A stretch of DNA of 61,479 nucleotides from Spartobacteria bacterium (GCA_021324395.1 JAJPJG010000019.1:1-61479); one strand, 5' to 3'; counted from the first letter of the stretch, positions 16,200-28,391 are shown. A program made the numbers and translations. Notes: generated from the sequence alone by a model not told the origin.

Positions 16200-17156
16200 T
16201 TGACCGCGAAAAAGCTCATCCCGAGTCCGCTCAATCCGCACTGGCTCATCCCGAGAGGCTGGGAAAACATTCTCGGCGTCAACATCGACTACCGCCTCGG
16301 CGACTCGGTGCTGCACTTGTGGCGCGTGCAGTTCAACCAGCACGCGCAGCTCGCGGATCGCGCGCAGGAGCATACGCACCGGCATCACCAGTTGCTCTAC
16401 TACCAGCGCGGACACGGCAAACTGGAGGCGAACGCGCACATTTACACCGTGATGAAAGGCAGCATTTTTTTTGTGCCTGCAGGATGCGGTCATCGGTTCA
16501 AACCGACGAAAGGCGAGGCGCCGATTTGCCTCGCGCTCGATTTTTCCATCGCAAAAGCGCGCTCGATCAATCTCGGCGGATTGCCGATGAAAAGCGAAGT
16601 CGCCATTTTGCTGAGCCTGCTTCACGCGGAATCGGCGCGGCCGTATCAACTCCGGCAAATGGACCAGCAGCTCGTCGATCAATGCATCGATGAAATCATC
16701 GTGGAAAACCAGAAGCGCCAAATCGGCTACGCGTCGTTGATCCAGGCGCACCTGCTGCGTCTCATCGCGCTTTGCTTGCGCGCGACGCAGCGCGCGAGCG
16801 GCTTCGGCGAACATTTCCGGCACACATCGTGGCGTTATCACTTGCTCACGGAGCGCGTGATCGAGTTGATCCGCGCGAACGCAACGCGGATGCCGGAGCT
16901 GACACTGTGCGAAGCTGCGCGCACGTGCGGCGCGAGCGCGAATCACCTCAACCGCATTTTAAAAAACCAGACCGGCCTGACGTTTCAACAACTGGTGCTG
17001 CGTCGCCGCCTCGATCTTGCGCGCGAACTTTTGCAGGACGGAAAATTGAATTGCACGGAAGCTGCGCACGAGGCGGGTTTCAACGACAGCAATTATTTCT
17101 CGCGCGCGTTTCGCAAAATATTCGGTTACTCGCCGTCGCAACTCGGCAAGCCTTGA
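16200..17156 (+). CDS. AraC-family transcriptional regulator
   Basis: A 318-residue regulator. The N-terminal half looks like a cupin-type sensor ('EHTHRHHQLLYYQRGHG', with several His). The C-terminal ~100 residues are a double helix-turn-helix of the AraC/XylS type: 'LTLCEAARTCGASANHLNRI' is the first, and 'CTEAAHEAGFNDSNYFSRAF' the second with its signature. The start used is the TTG at 16200; there is no ATG before the conserved region. It follows the Usp gene by 14 bases and may control this operon or a sugar locus elsewhere. Effector unknown. Confidence 0.85.
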   Translation: MTAKKLIPSPLNPHWLIPRGWENILGVNIDYRLGDSVLHLWRVQFNQHAQLADRAQEHTHRHHQLLYYQRGHGKLEANAHIYTVMKGSIFFVPAGCGHRFKPTKGEAPICLALDFSIAKARSINLGGLPMKSEVAILLSLLHAESARPYQLRQMDQQLVDQCIDEIIVENQKRQIGYASLIQAHLLRLIALCLRATQRASGFGEHFRHTSWRYHLLTERVIELIRANATRMPELTLCEAARTCGASANHLNRILKNQTGLTFQQLVLRRRLDLARELLQDGKLNCTEAAHEAGFNDSNYFSRAFRKIFGYSPSQLGKP

Positions 17157-17228
17157 CGCTCGCAACAGCTCGAAAACTGAACGGAACGCCGTTGGCGTTG
17201 TCAGAGATACCGAAGTAATTTTTGTCTC

Positions 17229-17912
17229 ATGTTTCTAACGCATTGGCTTCTCTACATCGGCGTGCCGATGATTCTGGGTCTGTGGGCGCAGGCTCGCGTG
17301 TCGGGCGCGTTCGCAAAATATGCGCGCATTCGCTCGTCGTCGGGAATGACCGGCGCTGAAGTCGCGCGCGATATTTTGAACGCCGCGCAAATTCACGACG
17401 TGGACGTGGTGCAGGTCGATGGCTGGCTCGGCGATCACTACGATCCGACACAAAAGCGGCTTTGTCTTTCGACTGAAACTTACAGCACGCCGTCGCTCGC
17501 GGCGGTCGGCATCGCGGCGCACGAGACCGGCCACGCGATCCAGCATGCGCGCGCCTATGCGCCGTTGCAGTGGCGCATGACGATTGTGCCGGTGACGCAA
17601 GTCGCGTCGCAGATTTTGCCGTTCATCATTTTTGGCGGATTTTTCTTCGGCTTTTTCGGGCTGCTGAAAATCGGCGTGCTCTGTTATCTCGTGCTCACCG
17701 TTTTCCAACTCATCACGCTGCCGGTCGAATACGATGCATCGCGCCGCGCGAAAATCATCTTGAGCCAGATGGGTATCGTGCAGCCGGGCGAGGAAGCCGC
17801 GGGCGTTCGCGATATGCTCGGCGCGGCGGCACTCACTTACGTCGCTGCGTTCATCGCAGCGCTCGGCAACCTGCTCTACCTGCTTTCACTCACCTCCAAC
17901 CGCCGCAACTGA
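17229..17912 (+). CDS. YugP-like zinc membrane metallopeptidase
   Basis: A 227-residue integral membrane protein of the neutral zinc metallopeptidase family (YugP type). The zinc site 'AAHETGHAIQHA' (HExxH) lies near residue 100 and is followed by hydrophobic helices ('VTQVASQILPFIIFGGFFF'). A third ligand region, 'LPVEYDASRRAK', is also conserved in the family. N-terminal residues 5-20 form another membrane segment. The physiological substrate is not known for the family. It precedes the sigma factor gene by ~70 bases. Confidence 0.82.
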   Translation: MFLTHWLLYIGVPMILGLWAQARVSGAFAKYARIRSSSGMTGAEVARDILNAAQIHDVDVVQVDGWLGDHYDPTQKRLCLSTETYSTPSLAAVGIAAHETGHAIQHARAYAPLQWRMTIVPVTQVASQILPFIIFGGFFFGFFGLLKIGVLCYLVLTVFQLITLPVEYDASRRAKIILSQMGIVQPGEEAAGVRDMLGAAALTYVAAFIAALGNLLYLLSLTSNRRN

Positions 17913-17983
17913 CGCGCTCCTTCATGCAACTCGCAGTGAATCTTCATTCCAAAGCGTTAACCAACTTGATAGGAGCTTCGGCG

Positions 17984-18580
17984 ATGGCCGAACCGGCTCC
18001 AGTTAACGAAGACACCGAACTCGTCGCGCGTGCGCAGGCGGGGGATCCGAGCGCGTTCGACCGTCTCGTCGTTAAATACAGCCCGCGCCTTTACGGCCTC
18101 GTCTACAACATGACATCGAACCACGAGGACACGAACGATCTGATGCAGGACATCTTCGCGAAGGCGTATCGCTCGATCAAAGGCTTCCGCGGCAAATCGA
18201 GTTTCTACACGTGGATTCACTCAATCGGCGTGAACATGACGATCAACTTTTTAAAAAAGCGCGGACGCCGTTTTCAGATGAGCCTCGATGATGTCGACGC
18301 GAACATTCAAAACGACAAGGAATTCATCGAACTCACCGCGACATCGAATCCCGTGCGCGAAGCCGACCTCGGCGAGCTTCAGCAAAAATTGAACGAGGCG
18401 ATGATGAAGCTGTCGAATGAGCATAGGGCTGTTGTCACCATGTTTGATATCCAGGGAATGCCACATGCAGAAATCGCCAAAATCCTCGGCATTTCCGAGG
18501 GAACTGTGAGATCGCGGCTTTTTTACGCACACCGGCAGTTGCAGGCCCACCTTGAGGAGTTTCGGAAAAACAACATCTAA
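17984..18580 (+). CDS. ECF-type RNA polymerase sigma factor
   Basis: A 198-residue sigma-70-family protein with region 2 ('YSPRLYGLVYNMTSNHEDTN' through 'TWIHSIGVNMTINFLKKRGR') and region 4 ('HAEIAKILGISEGTVRSRLF'). It resembles RpoE-like extracytoplasmic-function factors. ATG at 17984 was preferred to the ATG at 17924 because AGGAG lies eight bases upstream. It is followed four bases later by a putative membrane anti-sigma gene and then by a degenerate HtrA gene, an arrangement typical of envelope-stress regulons. Confidence 0.9.
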   Translation: MAEPAPVNEDTELVARAQAGDPSAFDRLVVKYSPRLYGLVYNMTSNHEDTNDLMQDIFAKAYRSIKGFRGKSSFYTWIHSIGVNMTINFLKKRGRRFQMSLDDVDANIQNDKEFIELTATSNPVREADLGELQQKLNEAMMKLSNEHRAVVTMFDIQGMPHAEIAKILGISEGTVRSRLFYAHRQLQAHLEEFRKNNI

Positions 18581-18584
18581 CGCT

Positions 18585-19011
18585 ATGCTGGACGACAACG
18601 AACTCCAAAAACTTCTTCGGCTGAAACGTTACGAACAGCCGTCGCCCGAATATTTCGACAAGTTCTTGAACGAGTTCCACCGCCGCCAGCGCGCGGAAAT
18701 GCTGCGGCGGTCGGCGTGGCGAATCGCTTGGGATCGCGTGACCGCATTTTTCAGCGAGCAGACCGTCGGCAGTTTTGCCTACGCAGCCGCGACGGCGCTC
18801 GTGCTGATCGTGGCTGGCATCACGTCGTTAAACATCGTCACTTCCCATCATGAGGCGGTCATCGCGCAGGCGCAGCCGGTTTCCGCGCAGCCTTTCGGGC
18901 TCAACACACGCGTTCATCTGCCCGATTTCAACGAACTCTCGAACCAAACGGCTCATTCGGCCACCGCATCCCTCAGACCGCGTTATGTCATGGACGCGCG
19001 GCCCGTCAGTT

Positions 19012-19034
<23 letters not shown>
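18585..19034 (+). CDS. Putative membrane-anchored anti-sigma factor
   Basis: A 149-residue protein starting four bases after the sigma gene stop. The cytoplasmic N terminus (~65 residues, 'LLRLKRYEQPSPEYFDKFLN') precedes one transmembrane segment ('SFAYAAATALVLIVAGITSL'). A short periplasmic tail ends in 'VSYEPTSSF'. The His/Cys ZAS zinc motif seen in many anti-sigma factors is absent. The anti-sigma call rests on topology and gene order only. It overlaps the start of the HtrA-like gene by 23 bases. Confidence 0.6.
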
Positions 19035-22392
<3,358 letters not shown>

Positions 22393-22418
22393 GCGAAAGC
22401 GTTTACGCTAAATCGCGA

Positions 22419-24158
22419 ATGCACGCAAACCAGCTTGTGCTCGGCATCGAAGGCGGCGGCACCAAAACCGAATGGGTGCTGCTGTCGAGCGAAGGAAACG
22501 CTGTTAAACACGGCGCTTTGCCCGCAGCGAATTTGCGGCTCATCAGCGACAATGCTCTGGAGAAAATGTTTGGCGTTCTCCCGATGGAAGCAACGCACGT
22601 CGGCGCCTATCTCGCCGGCTGTGTGAACGACGCGGACCGCGCGCGCCTTTTTGCGCTCGTGCAAAAAGCCTGGCCAAATGCGCAGATCAGCGTCGGCAGC
22701 GACCGGGACTCGGGTTTTGCGACGTGCTTTGGCAATGACGACGGCATTTGCGTCATCGCGGGAACCGGATCGGCGGTGACCGGACGGAAAAACGGGCGTA
22801 TCGAAAAAGCAGGCGGCTGGGGGCAATTGCTCGGCGACAAAGGCGGGGGCTACAATCTCGCAGTGCAGGCGCTGCGGTTCGTGCTGTCAAATTACGACAT
22901 CGATCACCGCGTGGACGAACTCGGCGCGCAGATTTTGCGCACGCTCGCGCTAAATCGACTTGAGGATCTCGTCGCGTGGGCCGCTGACGCCGACAAAATG
23001 TCTGTTGCCAAACTGGCGCCGGTTGTTTTCGAAGCGGCTAAGCACGGTCAACACGAAATGCTCGAAGCGGTGCAATTCGGTGCGCACATTTTGGCGGAAT
23101 TCACACGCGCGGTTGCTTTGCGGCTCGACTTGTCGCGGCCAAAGGTGCGGTTGCTCGGCGGACTTTTTGGGCATCATCCGGAATACGCGGATTTGTTTAA
23201 GGATTACCTGAGCGATTTGCTGCCTGGCGCGGATGTCGGCGTCTGCGCTCGCTCCGGTGCGCTCGGTGCGGCGTGGCTGGCGGGGAAAGGAGGAACGCAG
23301 AATGCAGAATGCAAAATGGAGGGAGATGCAATCGATGTCGCGGAACTCGCTGCGGCGCTGACGGAGCAGCGAAATCCGCGCTCGGAAAAACTCGATCAAA
23401 TGACAACGCCGGAACTCGTCGATCTTTTTGTCGCGGAGGAAAACTACGTTGTCGAAGCGCTCGAAGCGACGCGCGAATCGATTATCTCTGCAGTCGATTT
23501 AGTCGGCGCTGCGTTAAAAAATGGAGGGCGACTTTTTTACGTCGGCGCGGGGACGAGCGGGAGACTTGGTGTGCTCGATGCGAGCGAGATTCCTCCGACG
23601 TTCAGCGCATCAACGGAGCTGGTGCAAGGCATTATCGCCGGCGGCGCGCGGGCTCTGCACTCGGCAGTCGAAGGCGCGGAAGATCAGCCCGAAGCTGGCG
23701 CGTTTACAGTTGTCGAACGCGGCTTAACATCGCGCGACGTCCTGTGCGGGCTTGCCGCGAGCGGGCGGACGCCGTTTGTGCTTGGCGCATTGCAGCGCGC
23801 GCGGGAGATCGGCGCGAAGACAATTTTGCTTACGTGCAATCCCGCACGGCGACGCTCGGAAATGCCGTGGGATGTCGAAATCGATTTGCCGACGGGACCG
23901 GAATTGGTCACCGGCTCGACGCGTTTAAAAGCAGGAACCGCGACGAAGATCGTGCTCAATATTTTGTCCACGTGTGCGATGATCCGGCTAGGGAAAGTGC
24001 GCGGCAATTTGATGATCGACGTGAATGTCTCGAACGAAAAATTGCGCGATCGCGCGGTCAGGCTAGTGCGACTCGGACGCGGTTGTTCATATGATGAAGC
24101 GCGTGCGCTCCTGACCGCGACAAACTGGAACGTTCGCTCGGCGCTGGAACGGAAATAG
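22419..24158 (+). CDS. murQ: Fused amino-sugar kinase (BadF/BadG-type) and MurNAc-6-phosphate etherase
   Basis: A 579-residue two-domain enzyme. Residues ~5-290 are an ASKHA sugar kinase of the N-acetylglucosamine/MurNAc kinase type ('LGIEGGGTKTEWVLL', 'VIAGTGSAVTGR'). Residues ~305-579 are MurQ: 'RLFYVGAGTSGRLGVLDAS' of the SIS fold, with the expected catalytic glutamates in 'DASEIPP' and 'EGAED'. It predicts MurNAc phosphorylation and then lactyl-ether cleavage to GlcNAc-6-phosphate and lactate in one chain, in peptidoglycan recycling. The linker at 23290-23325 contains a GCAGAATGC mini-repeat. It is divergent from VanZ, with 26 bases between. Confidence 0.9.
   Translation: MHANQLVLGIEGGGTKTEWVLLSSEGNAVKHGALPAANLRLISDNALEKMFGVLPMEATHVGAYLAGCVNDADRARLFALVQKAWPNAQISVGSDRDSGFATCFGNDDGICVIAGTGSAVTGRKNGRIEKAGGWGQLLGDKGGGYNLAVQALRFVLSNYDIDHRVDELGAQILRTLALNRLEDLVAWAADADKMSVAKLAPVVFEAAKHGQHEMLEAVQFGAHILAEFTRAVALRLDLSRPKVRLLGGLFGHHPEYADLFKDYLSDLLPGADVGVCARSGALGAAWLAGKGGTQNAECKMEGDAIDVAELAAALTEQRNPRSEKLDQMTTPELVDLFVAEENYVVEALEATRESIISAVDLVGAALKNGGRLFYVGAGTSGRLGVLDASEIPPTFSASTELVQGIIAGGARALHSAVEGAEDQPEAGAFTVVERGLTSRDVLCGLAASGRTPFVLGALQRAREIGAKTILLTCNPARRRSEMPWDVEIDLPTGPELVTGSTRLKAGTATKIVLNILSTCAMIRLGKVRGNLMIDVNVSNEKLRDRAVRLVRLGRGCSYDEARALLTATNWNVRSALERK
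23290..23322. repeat. GCAGAATGC short direct repeat in the kinase-MurQ linker
   Basis: The linker coding sequence contains GCAGAATGCAGAATGCAAAA, a directly repeated GCAGAATGC/AGAATGC unit, giving the peptide 'NAECKMEG'. It lies exactly between two enzyme domains, where extra residues would be tolerated. Confidence 0.55.
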
Positions 24159-24283
24159 AGCGTCGAACTTTAGACATCCGTGGCTAAATTACGCCACTTT
24201 CGTGCGCCCGAAATGCGTCCGCTGGAATGCGCCGCAAAAAAGTTACTCTGTAGATTCGGTAAAATCCTGCGGCGCGGCACGAC

Positions 24284-24300
24284 TGGCACACACGCTGCTT
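24284..24300 (+). promoter_or_regulatory. Candidate sigma-54 (-24/-12) promoter
   Basis: TGGCACACACGCTGCTT fits the sigma-54 consensus TGGCAC-N5-TTGCW: GG at 24285-24286 and GC at 24297-24298 with the required ten bases between. Only the T before GC deviates in context (CTGC rather than TTGC). A start site would fall near 24310, immediately before the hairpins. Chance matches of this quality are not rare in GC-rich DNA. Confidence 0.4.
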
Positions 24301-24309
24301 ATGTTTGCG

Positions 24310-24425
24310 GCAGTTCGTGATTAGACGAACGGGGGAAAAAGACCAAAGGGACAGCTCGGCCGTAGGGCGTTACTGACGGGTCCGGGGGGAGCCAGTCAGC
24401 GGGACGGCCGAGCTGCATTCCCCGA
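24310..24425 (+). ncRNA. Candidate structured noncoding RNA
   Basis: No credible gene covers 24159-24430. A small hairpin GTTCGT/ACGAAC (24313-24330) is followed by a long nested one. Outer GGGGAA (24332-24337) pairs with TTCCCC (24418-24423). CAGCTCGGCCGT (24352-24363) pairs perfectly with ACGGCCGAGCTG (24404-24415). Inner CTGAC (24373-24377) pairs with GTCAG (24395-24399), enclosing a GG-TCC/GGA-CC stem with a GGGG loop. No good U-tract follows, so it is not a simple terminator. It lies between convergent murQ and scpA. Strand is assigned from the sigma-54-like site only. Confidence 0.45.
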
Positions 24426-24430
24426 GACGC

Positions 24431-25165
24431 TCAAGCGAGCGCGCGGTTTTCGACGCGCACAATTTCGATCTCGCCGAACACATCATTTTGCTGCGCGCGA
24501 ATTTGTTTCAGGCGAATCAACTCGAGCAGCGCGAGAAACGTAACGACGACTTCCGTGCGCGATGCTGCGCCAGAGAAAAGTTCCGAAAATTTCAGCGCCA
24601 CGTTGCTCATGGTCATCTTCATGATCAGGTCGATCTTGTCGGAGACGGTGAAGTTTTCCTCGAAGATTTCGCGCAGGTCTTCGGCTTTGTTCAACCGTTT
24701 CAAAACGTTGTTAAACGCATTGATCAAATCGAAAATACTGACCTCGCCGAGCGGACGCTCCGCAGCGGCTTCCGGTTTGTCAGGCATGCGAGAAAACAAA
24801 TTCTCGCGTGCGAGTTCACGCTCCTGCAAATGCGCCGCAGCGTCTTTGAATTTTTTGTATTCGATCAACTGCCGCACGAGCTCCCAGCGCGGATCGTCTT
24901 CCTCGGCGGCTTCATCCGGAGGTTGCTGGTCTTTCGGCAAAAGACTGCGGCTTTTGATGTAGATCAAATTCGCCGCCATCACGACGAAATCACCCGCGAC
25001 GTCGAGATCGAGGATTTTGAACAGCTCCATGTAGTCGAGATACTGTTTCGTGATGCGCTCGATCGGGATGTCGTAGATGTCGATCTCGTCTTTTTTGATG
25101 AGATAAAGCAACAGATCGAGCGGGCCTTCGAAGACCTCGAGTTTGACTTTATAGTCGTTGTCCAT
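24431..25165 (-). CDS. scpA: Segregation and condensation protein A
   Basis: A 244-residue kleisin with the ScpA N-terminal pattern 'VKLEVFEGPLDLLLYLIKKD' and 'IDIYDIPIERITKQYLDYM', then 'AANLIYIKSRSLLP'. The acidic linker and the C-terminal winged helix ('VTFLALLELIRLKQIRAQQ') follow. ScpA bridges SMC heads with ScpB in chromosome condensation. scpB is not adjacent here. It starts at ATG 25165. Confidence 0.92.
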   Translation of the reverse strand: MDNDYKVKLEVFEGPLDLLLYLIKKDEIDIYDIPIERITKQYLDYMELFKILDLDVAGDFVVMAANLIYIKSRSLLPKDQQPPDEAAEEDDPRWELVRQLIEYKKFKDAAAHLQERELARENLFSRMPDKPEAAAERPLGEVSIFDLINAFNNVLKRLNKAEDLREIFEENFTVSDKIDLIMKMTMSNVALKFSELFSGAASRTEVVVTFLALLELIRLKQIRAQQNDVFGEIEIVRVENRALA

Positions 25166-25236
25166 GGCGGGTGCGGCGCGAGCGTAGCGGGACGACTCCG
25201 CTTTTGCAAAGCGGCAAACGCGGCGAAAATTGCGTG

Positions 25237-25983
25237 CTATTGCAGCGACTGCGCGTAAGGCCGGATGAACTCGCGGATTTCCCAGCAGAGCCAGTTCTTC
25301 TCGTCATCGGCGAGCATCGAGCCGAAACGGATTTTCCCGTCGATGGCTTTGATTTCGATGCCGTAAACCGGTTGGTAGTTTTGCTTGTAAAACTCTTTTT
25401 TGAGCACCGTCTCAACGCGCGAAGTCATCAGATCGTAGTTTCTCTTTTTTCCGAACAGTTGGCGCTGCAAACGAATCTGATCGGGACTGAGATAAAGCAG
25501 GTGAACGGCGAAGCGCAACCGGAGCGCGATATAAGCCGTCACGATGCCGACGAGCGGAAAAAGAGAAGCAAACGGAAGCACCGTCCAGGATTGGGGCTTC
25601 GCGTGTGAGCCGAACAGAAACATGCAGAAAAAAGCCCACGAAAGCGCATTCCACACGATCGCGAAAAACAACATCCCGCCGGACCGTCCGCTCGACGGAA
25701 TGTAAAAAAGAAGCTGCGTGTCGGAAACCGGTTTGCGCTCAATTTTCGTTTGCGCCGGTTTTTCGAAAGCACCCGGCGGATTCACTTTCACTTCCGCCTG
25801 TGTCTTCAACGCATCGCGCATCGGAACGGAAAATCCACACTGCGGACAAACAATCGCGTCCTCGAAAGAATTCAGTTCGCGATTTTCAAATGGCCGGAAT
25901 TTGAGGCCGCATTTTGGGCAGATGAAATCCTTCATCGTCCCGGCTGCAAGTTTCAGCATGCCCTTTTTCAATGCGGCGAACAT
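25237..25983 (-). CDS. Zinc-ribbon membrane protein of unknown function
   Basis: A protein of up to 248 residues with an N-terminal zinc ribbon ('FICPKCGLKF' and 'IVCPQCGFSV', four cysteines). Two transmembrane segments follow ('MLFFAIVWNALSWAFFCMFL' and 'LFPLVGIVTAYIALRL'). The C-terminal part, 'DPIRLQRQLFG'-like and beta-rich, recalls bacterial PH-type membrane domains. The start is either ATG 25983, seven bases after the lipid kinase stop, or ATG 25935 directly before the ribbon. Function unknown; likely co-transcribed with the lipid kinase. Confidence 0.7.
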   Translation of the reverse strand: MFAALKKGMLKLAAGTMKDFICPKCGLKFRPFENRELNSFEDAIVCPQCGFSVPMRDALKTQAEVKVNPPGAFEKPAQTKIERKPVSDTQLLFYIPSSGRSGGMLFFAIVWNALSWAFFCMFLFGSHAKPQSWTVLPFASLFPLVGIVTAYIALRLRFAVHLLYLSPDQIRLQRQLFGKKRNYDLMTSRVETVLKKEFYKQNYQPVYGIEIKAIDGKIRFGSMLADDEKNWLCWEIREFIRPYAQSLQ

Positions 25984-25989
25984 GCGTGA

Positions 25990-26856
25990 TTATTTTGCCG
26001 GCGGCGCGAGCACTTTCAGTTTGCGCGGTGCGATGCGGAAGGTCACCGGCAGTTCACCGATGACTTCGCCGTCGACTTCGACCGGCACTTCATCATCACT
26101 GCGCACGCTGACTTTGCGCGTTTGGAAATACTCGACGTCCGGGAGCTTCGTGTGCGTGCCGAAGATGATCGCCTGCAAATAACGGACGATATCGAGATAA
26201 CCGAGATTTTTGAAAACGAGCACGTCGAGCTTGCCGTCATCGATCTTTGCTTCTTTGAAAATGGTGAACGGCCCGCCGTAAAATCGTCCATTACCGATGA
26301 GCACGAATGAGCCTTCGGTTTTGCGCGACTCGGTTTCGAGGAGCAGCCGCGGCGGTTTTTGCGCCGCGATTTGCGTCGCGGAAATCACGTAGCTGAGCGG
26401 GCCGAATGTTTTTTTCGAATCGAAGCTGGTCGCCGCAACAATCTGCGCGTCGAAACCGATGCCGGCGAGTTGCACGAAATTTTGTTCGTTCGCGCGCGGC
26501 AAATCGACCAGCCGCGTGTGGCCGTGTTCAATCACATCCCAGCATTTGCGCAAATTATTCGCCGGCAGCCCGAGTTCGGTCGCGAACACGTTCATCGTGC
26601 CGATCGGCAACAGCCCGAGCGCGGCATTCGTGCCGGCGATGCCGTTGACGACTTCGTTGATCGTCCCGTCGCCGCCCGCCGCGACGATGCGCTCGCAGCC
26701 GCTGCGTGCGGCATTTTCCGCGATCTCACGCGCTTCGCCTGGCGCGGTCGTGATGTGAATAAATGCGGCGTCGGAGAGCTGCTCGATTTTTCGGCAAAGC
26801 GACTTCGCCTTTTCGCTGCGCGCGGCGGGATTGATGATGACGATAATCGGTTTCAC
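25990..26856 (-). CDS. Diacylglycerol/lipid kinase (DAGK-catalytic family)
   Basis: A 288-residue YegS/DgkB-like kinase. The start 'KPIIVIINPAARSEKAK' contains the conserved Asn-Pro-x-Ala/Ser. The nucleotide-binding 'VAAGGDGTINEVVNG' lies near residue 60, followed by 'LGLLPIGTMNVFATELG'. The C-terminal beta-domain ends 'PVTFRIAPRKLKVLAPP'. It probably phosphorylates diacylglycerol or a similar lipid at the inner membrane; exact substrate unknown. It overlaps no neighbour and is divergent from the AsmA-like gene by 59 bases. Confidence 0.88.
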   Translation of the reverse strand: MKPIIVIINPAARSEKAKSLCRKIEQLSDAAFIHITTAPGEAREIAENAARSGCERIVAAGGDGTINEVVNGIAGTNAALGLLPIGTMNVFATELGLPANNLRKCWDVIEHGHTRLVDLPRANEQNFVQLAGIGFDAQIVAATSFDSKKTFGPLSYVISATQIAAQKPPRLLLETESRKTEGSFVLIGNGRFYGGPFTIFKEAKIDDGKLDVLVFKNLGYLDIVRYLQAIIFGTHTKLPDVEYFQTRKVSVRSDDEVPVEVDGEVIGELPVTFRIAPRKLKVLAPPAK

Positions 26857-26915
26857 CGGTTGTTTAACTTAATGAAACGGCTTTTCTTCGCGACGTTCAT
26901 CGTTACTTTGGCGGC

Positions 26916-28391
26916 GTGCGAAAACTTGCAAAGGTTTTTTTGATCGTATTCGGCCTGCTTCTCGCGCTCGCGGCAATCGGCGTGCTCGGGATCAACCTTT
27001 ACGTGCAATCCGCAGGAACACAGTCGCGAATCGAGCGCGAAATCAGCGCCGCGCTCGGCACGCCCGTGCACATGACGGGCAGTTCGCTCACGCCTTGGGG
27101 CGGCCTTAAAATTAGCGGAGTCACCGTCCCGCAGCCGGACGGCAACGGCAATTTTCTCGAAGCTTCGAGCTTCGCCGCGTTTTTCGAATTTCTCCCGCTG
27201 ATGCGCAAACAGATCATCGTTGATCAAGTCAACATCGACACGCCAAAGGTTGTCTGGATTCAAAACGAAAGCGGCAAGTGGCGGATGCCAGCTGAAAACG
27301 AAGAAAAAGCTCCGCGAGAGAAGCCGGTGCGCGAAACGGAACACACTGAAAAACTACACGAGAAAAAGTCCGCGCCATTTTCCGTCACGGTCAAAAAATT
27401 CCGGCTCGATCACGGCGCGTTCGTGTTCCTCGATCAAAAACAACGGCATGTCATTGCATTCGATGATGTGCAGGTTGATTGTCCGTCAATCAGTGGCGGC
27501 AACACCGAAGGGAGCGCCAAGAGTGACAAAGTCGTGGTGCGCGAAGAGCTCTTTTTGCAAAACGTGAGCGCGCCATTTAGTTTTACAGACGGCGAACTTT
27601 CGCTGCATGACGTTTCGGCGCAGATCGCCGATGGAAAGCTCGACGGCGCCTGCACGCTCCAAACAGCCGAACGCCATTCACCATTCACCGTGGATGTGCA
27701 TTTTGATGGCATCAATGTCGATCGACTGCTCACCGAGGCCGGACAGCTGCCGGGCGTCGCGACCGGCGCGCTGAACGGCTGGGTCAATCTCTACGGACAT
27801 GCCGGCGAACCCGAGAGTATTGCGGGCAGCGGGCACATTTCACTTGTTGGCGGCACGGTGCGTTACGGTCTTTTTCAGATGCTCGGTTCCGCGCTGCAAA
27901 TTAACGACCTCGTGCTGCTCAATATCCAGCAGGCGCACGCCGATTTTCGCGCGAGCGACAGTCGCGTGCACGTCGACGACCTGTTGTTGCAGACGCAAAA
28001 TTTAAAAGTCGCGGCACACGGCGACATCACTTTCGACGGCAAAATGCAGCTCGATGCGCGTCTCACGATTAACCAGCGCATTCACCGGCAGTTGCCGGGC
28101 TTCATCAAATCGAACTTCCAGCAAGGCGAAGACAGCGATACGCGCTACATCGATTTCGTCGTCGACGGCACTGTGGGTAAACCTCACACCGACCTGTGGG
28201 ATCGCGTCGGCGGTGCGAAAATCCAAAAGGAAGTGACGGGTATTTTCCAAAGCATTTTCGGCGGCAAACGGAAGCCCGAAGAAAAGAAAAAGGAGAAAAA
28301 GCCGAAGAAGAAAGAAGGCTCCGAGGCTTTGGCTACGCCATCGATTTCAGCGGAGCCATCGGCGACGCCGATGCCGAGCACAGCGGAATAG
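26916..28391 (+). CDS. AsmA-like envelope protein
   Basis: A 491-residue protein. The N-terminal membrane anchor 'AKVFLIVFGLLLALAAIGVL' is followed by 'SRIEREISAALGTPVHM', the start typical of the AsmA/repeating beta-groove family, and by long periplasmic beta structure ('GGLKISGVTVPQPDGNGN'). These proteins are thought to move or organise phospholipids between the membranes of diderms. The tail is Lys/Glu/Pro-rich ('KPEEKKKEKKPKKKEG') and disordered. It starts with GTG at 26916, with no ATG near the anchor. Confidence 0.75.
   Translation: MRKLAKVFLIVFGLLLALAAIGVLGINLYVQSAGTQSRIEREISAALGTPVHMTGSSLTPWGGLKISGVTVPQPDGNGNFLEASSFAAFFEFLPLMRKQIIVDQVNIDTPKVVWIQNESGKWRMPAENEEKAPREKPVRETEHTEKLHEKKSAPFSVTVKKFRLDHGAFVFLDQKQRHVIAFDDVQVDCPSISGGNTEGSAKSDKVVVREELFLQNVSAPFSFTDGELSLHDVSAQIADGKLDGACTLQTAERHSPFTVDVHFDGINVDRLLTEAGQLPGVATGALNGWVNLYGHAGEPESIAGSGHISLVGGTVRYGLFQMLGSALQINDLVLLNIQQAHADFRASDSRVHVDDLLLQTQNLKVAAHGDITFDGKMQLDARLTINQRIHRQLPGFIKSNFQQGEDSDTRYIDFVVDGTVGKPHTDLWDRVGGAKIQKEVTGIFQSIFGGKRKPEEKKKEKKPKKKEGSEALATPSISAEPSATPMPSTAE

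Noticed and set aside
24310..24425. Signal recognition particle RNA
   Set aside because: The stem-loop with TCC-GGGG-GGA recalls the SRP tip but lacks the GGAA tetraloop and the conserved AGCAG internal loop.
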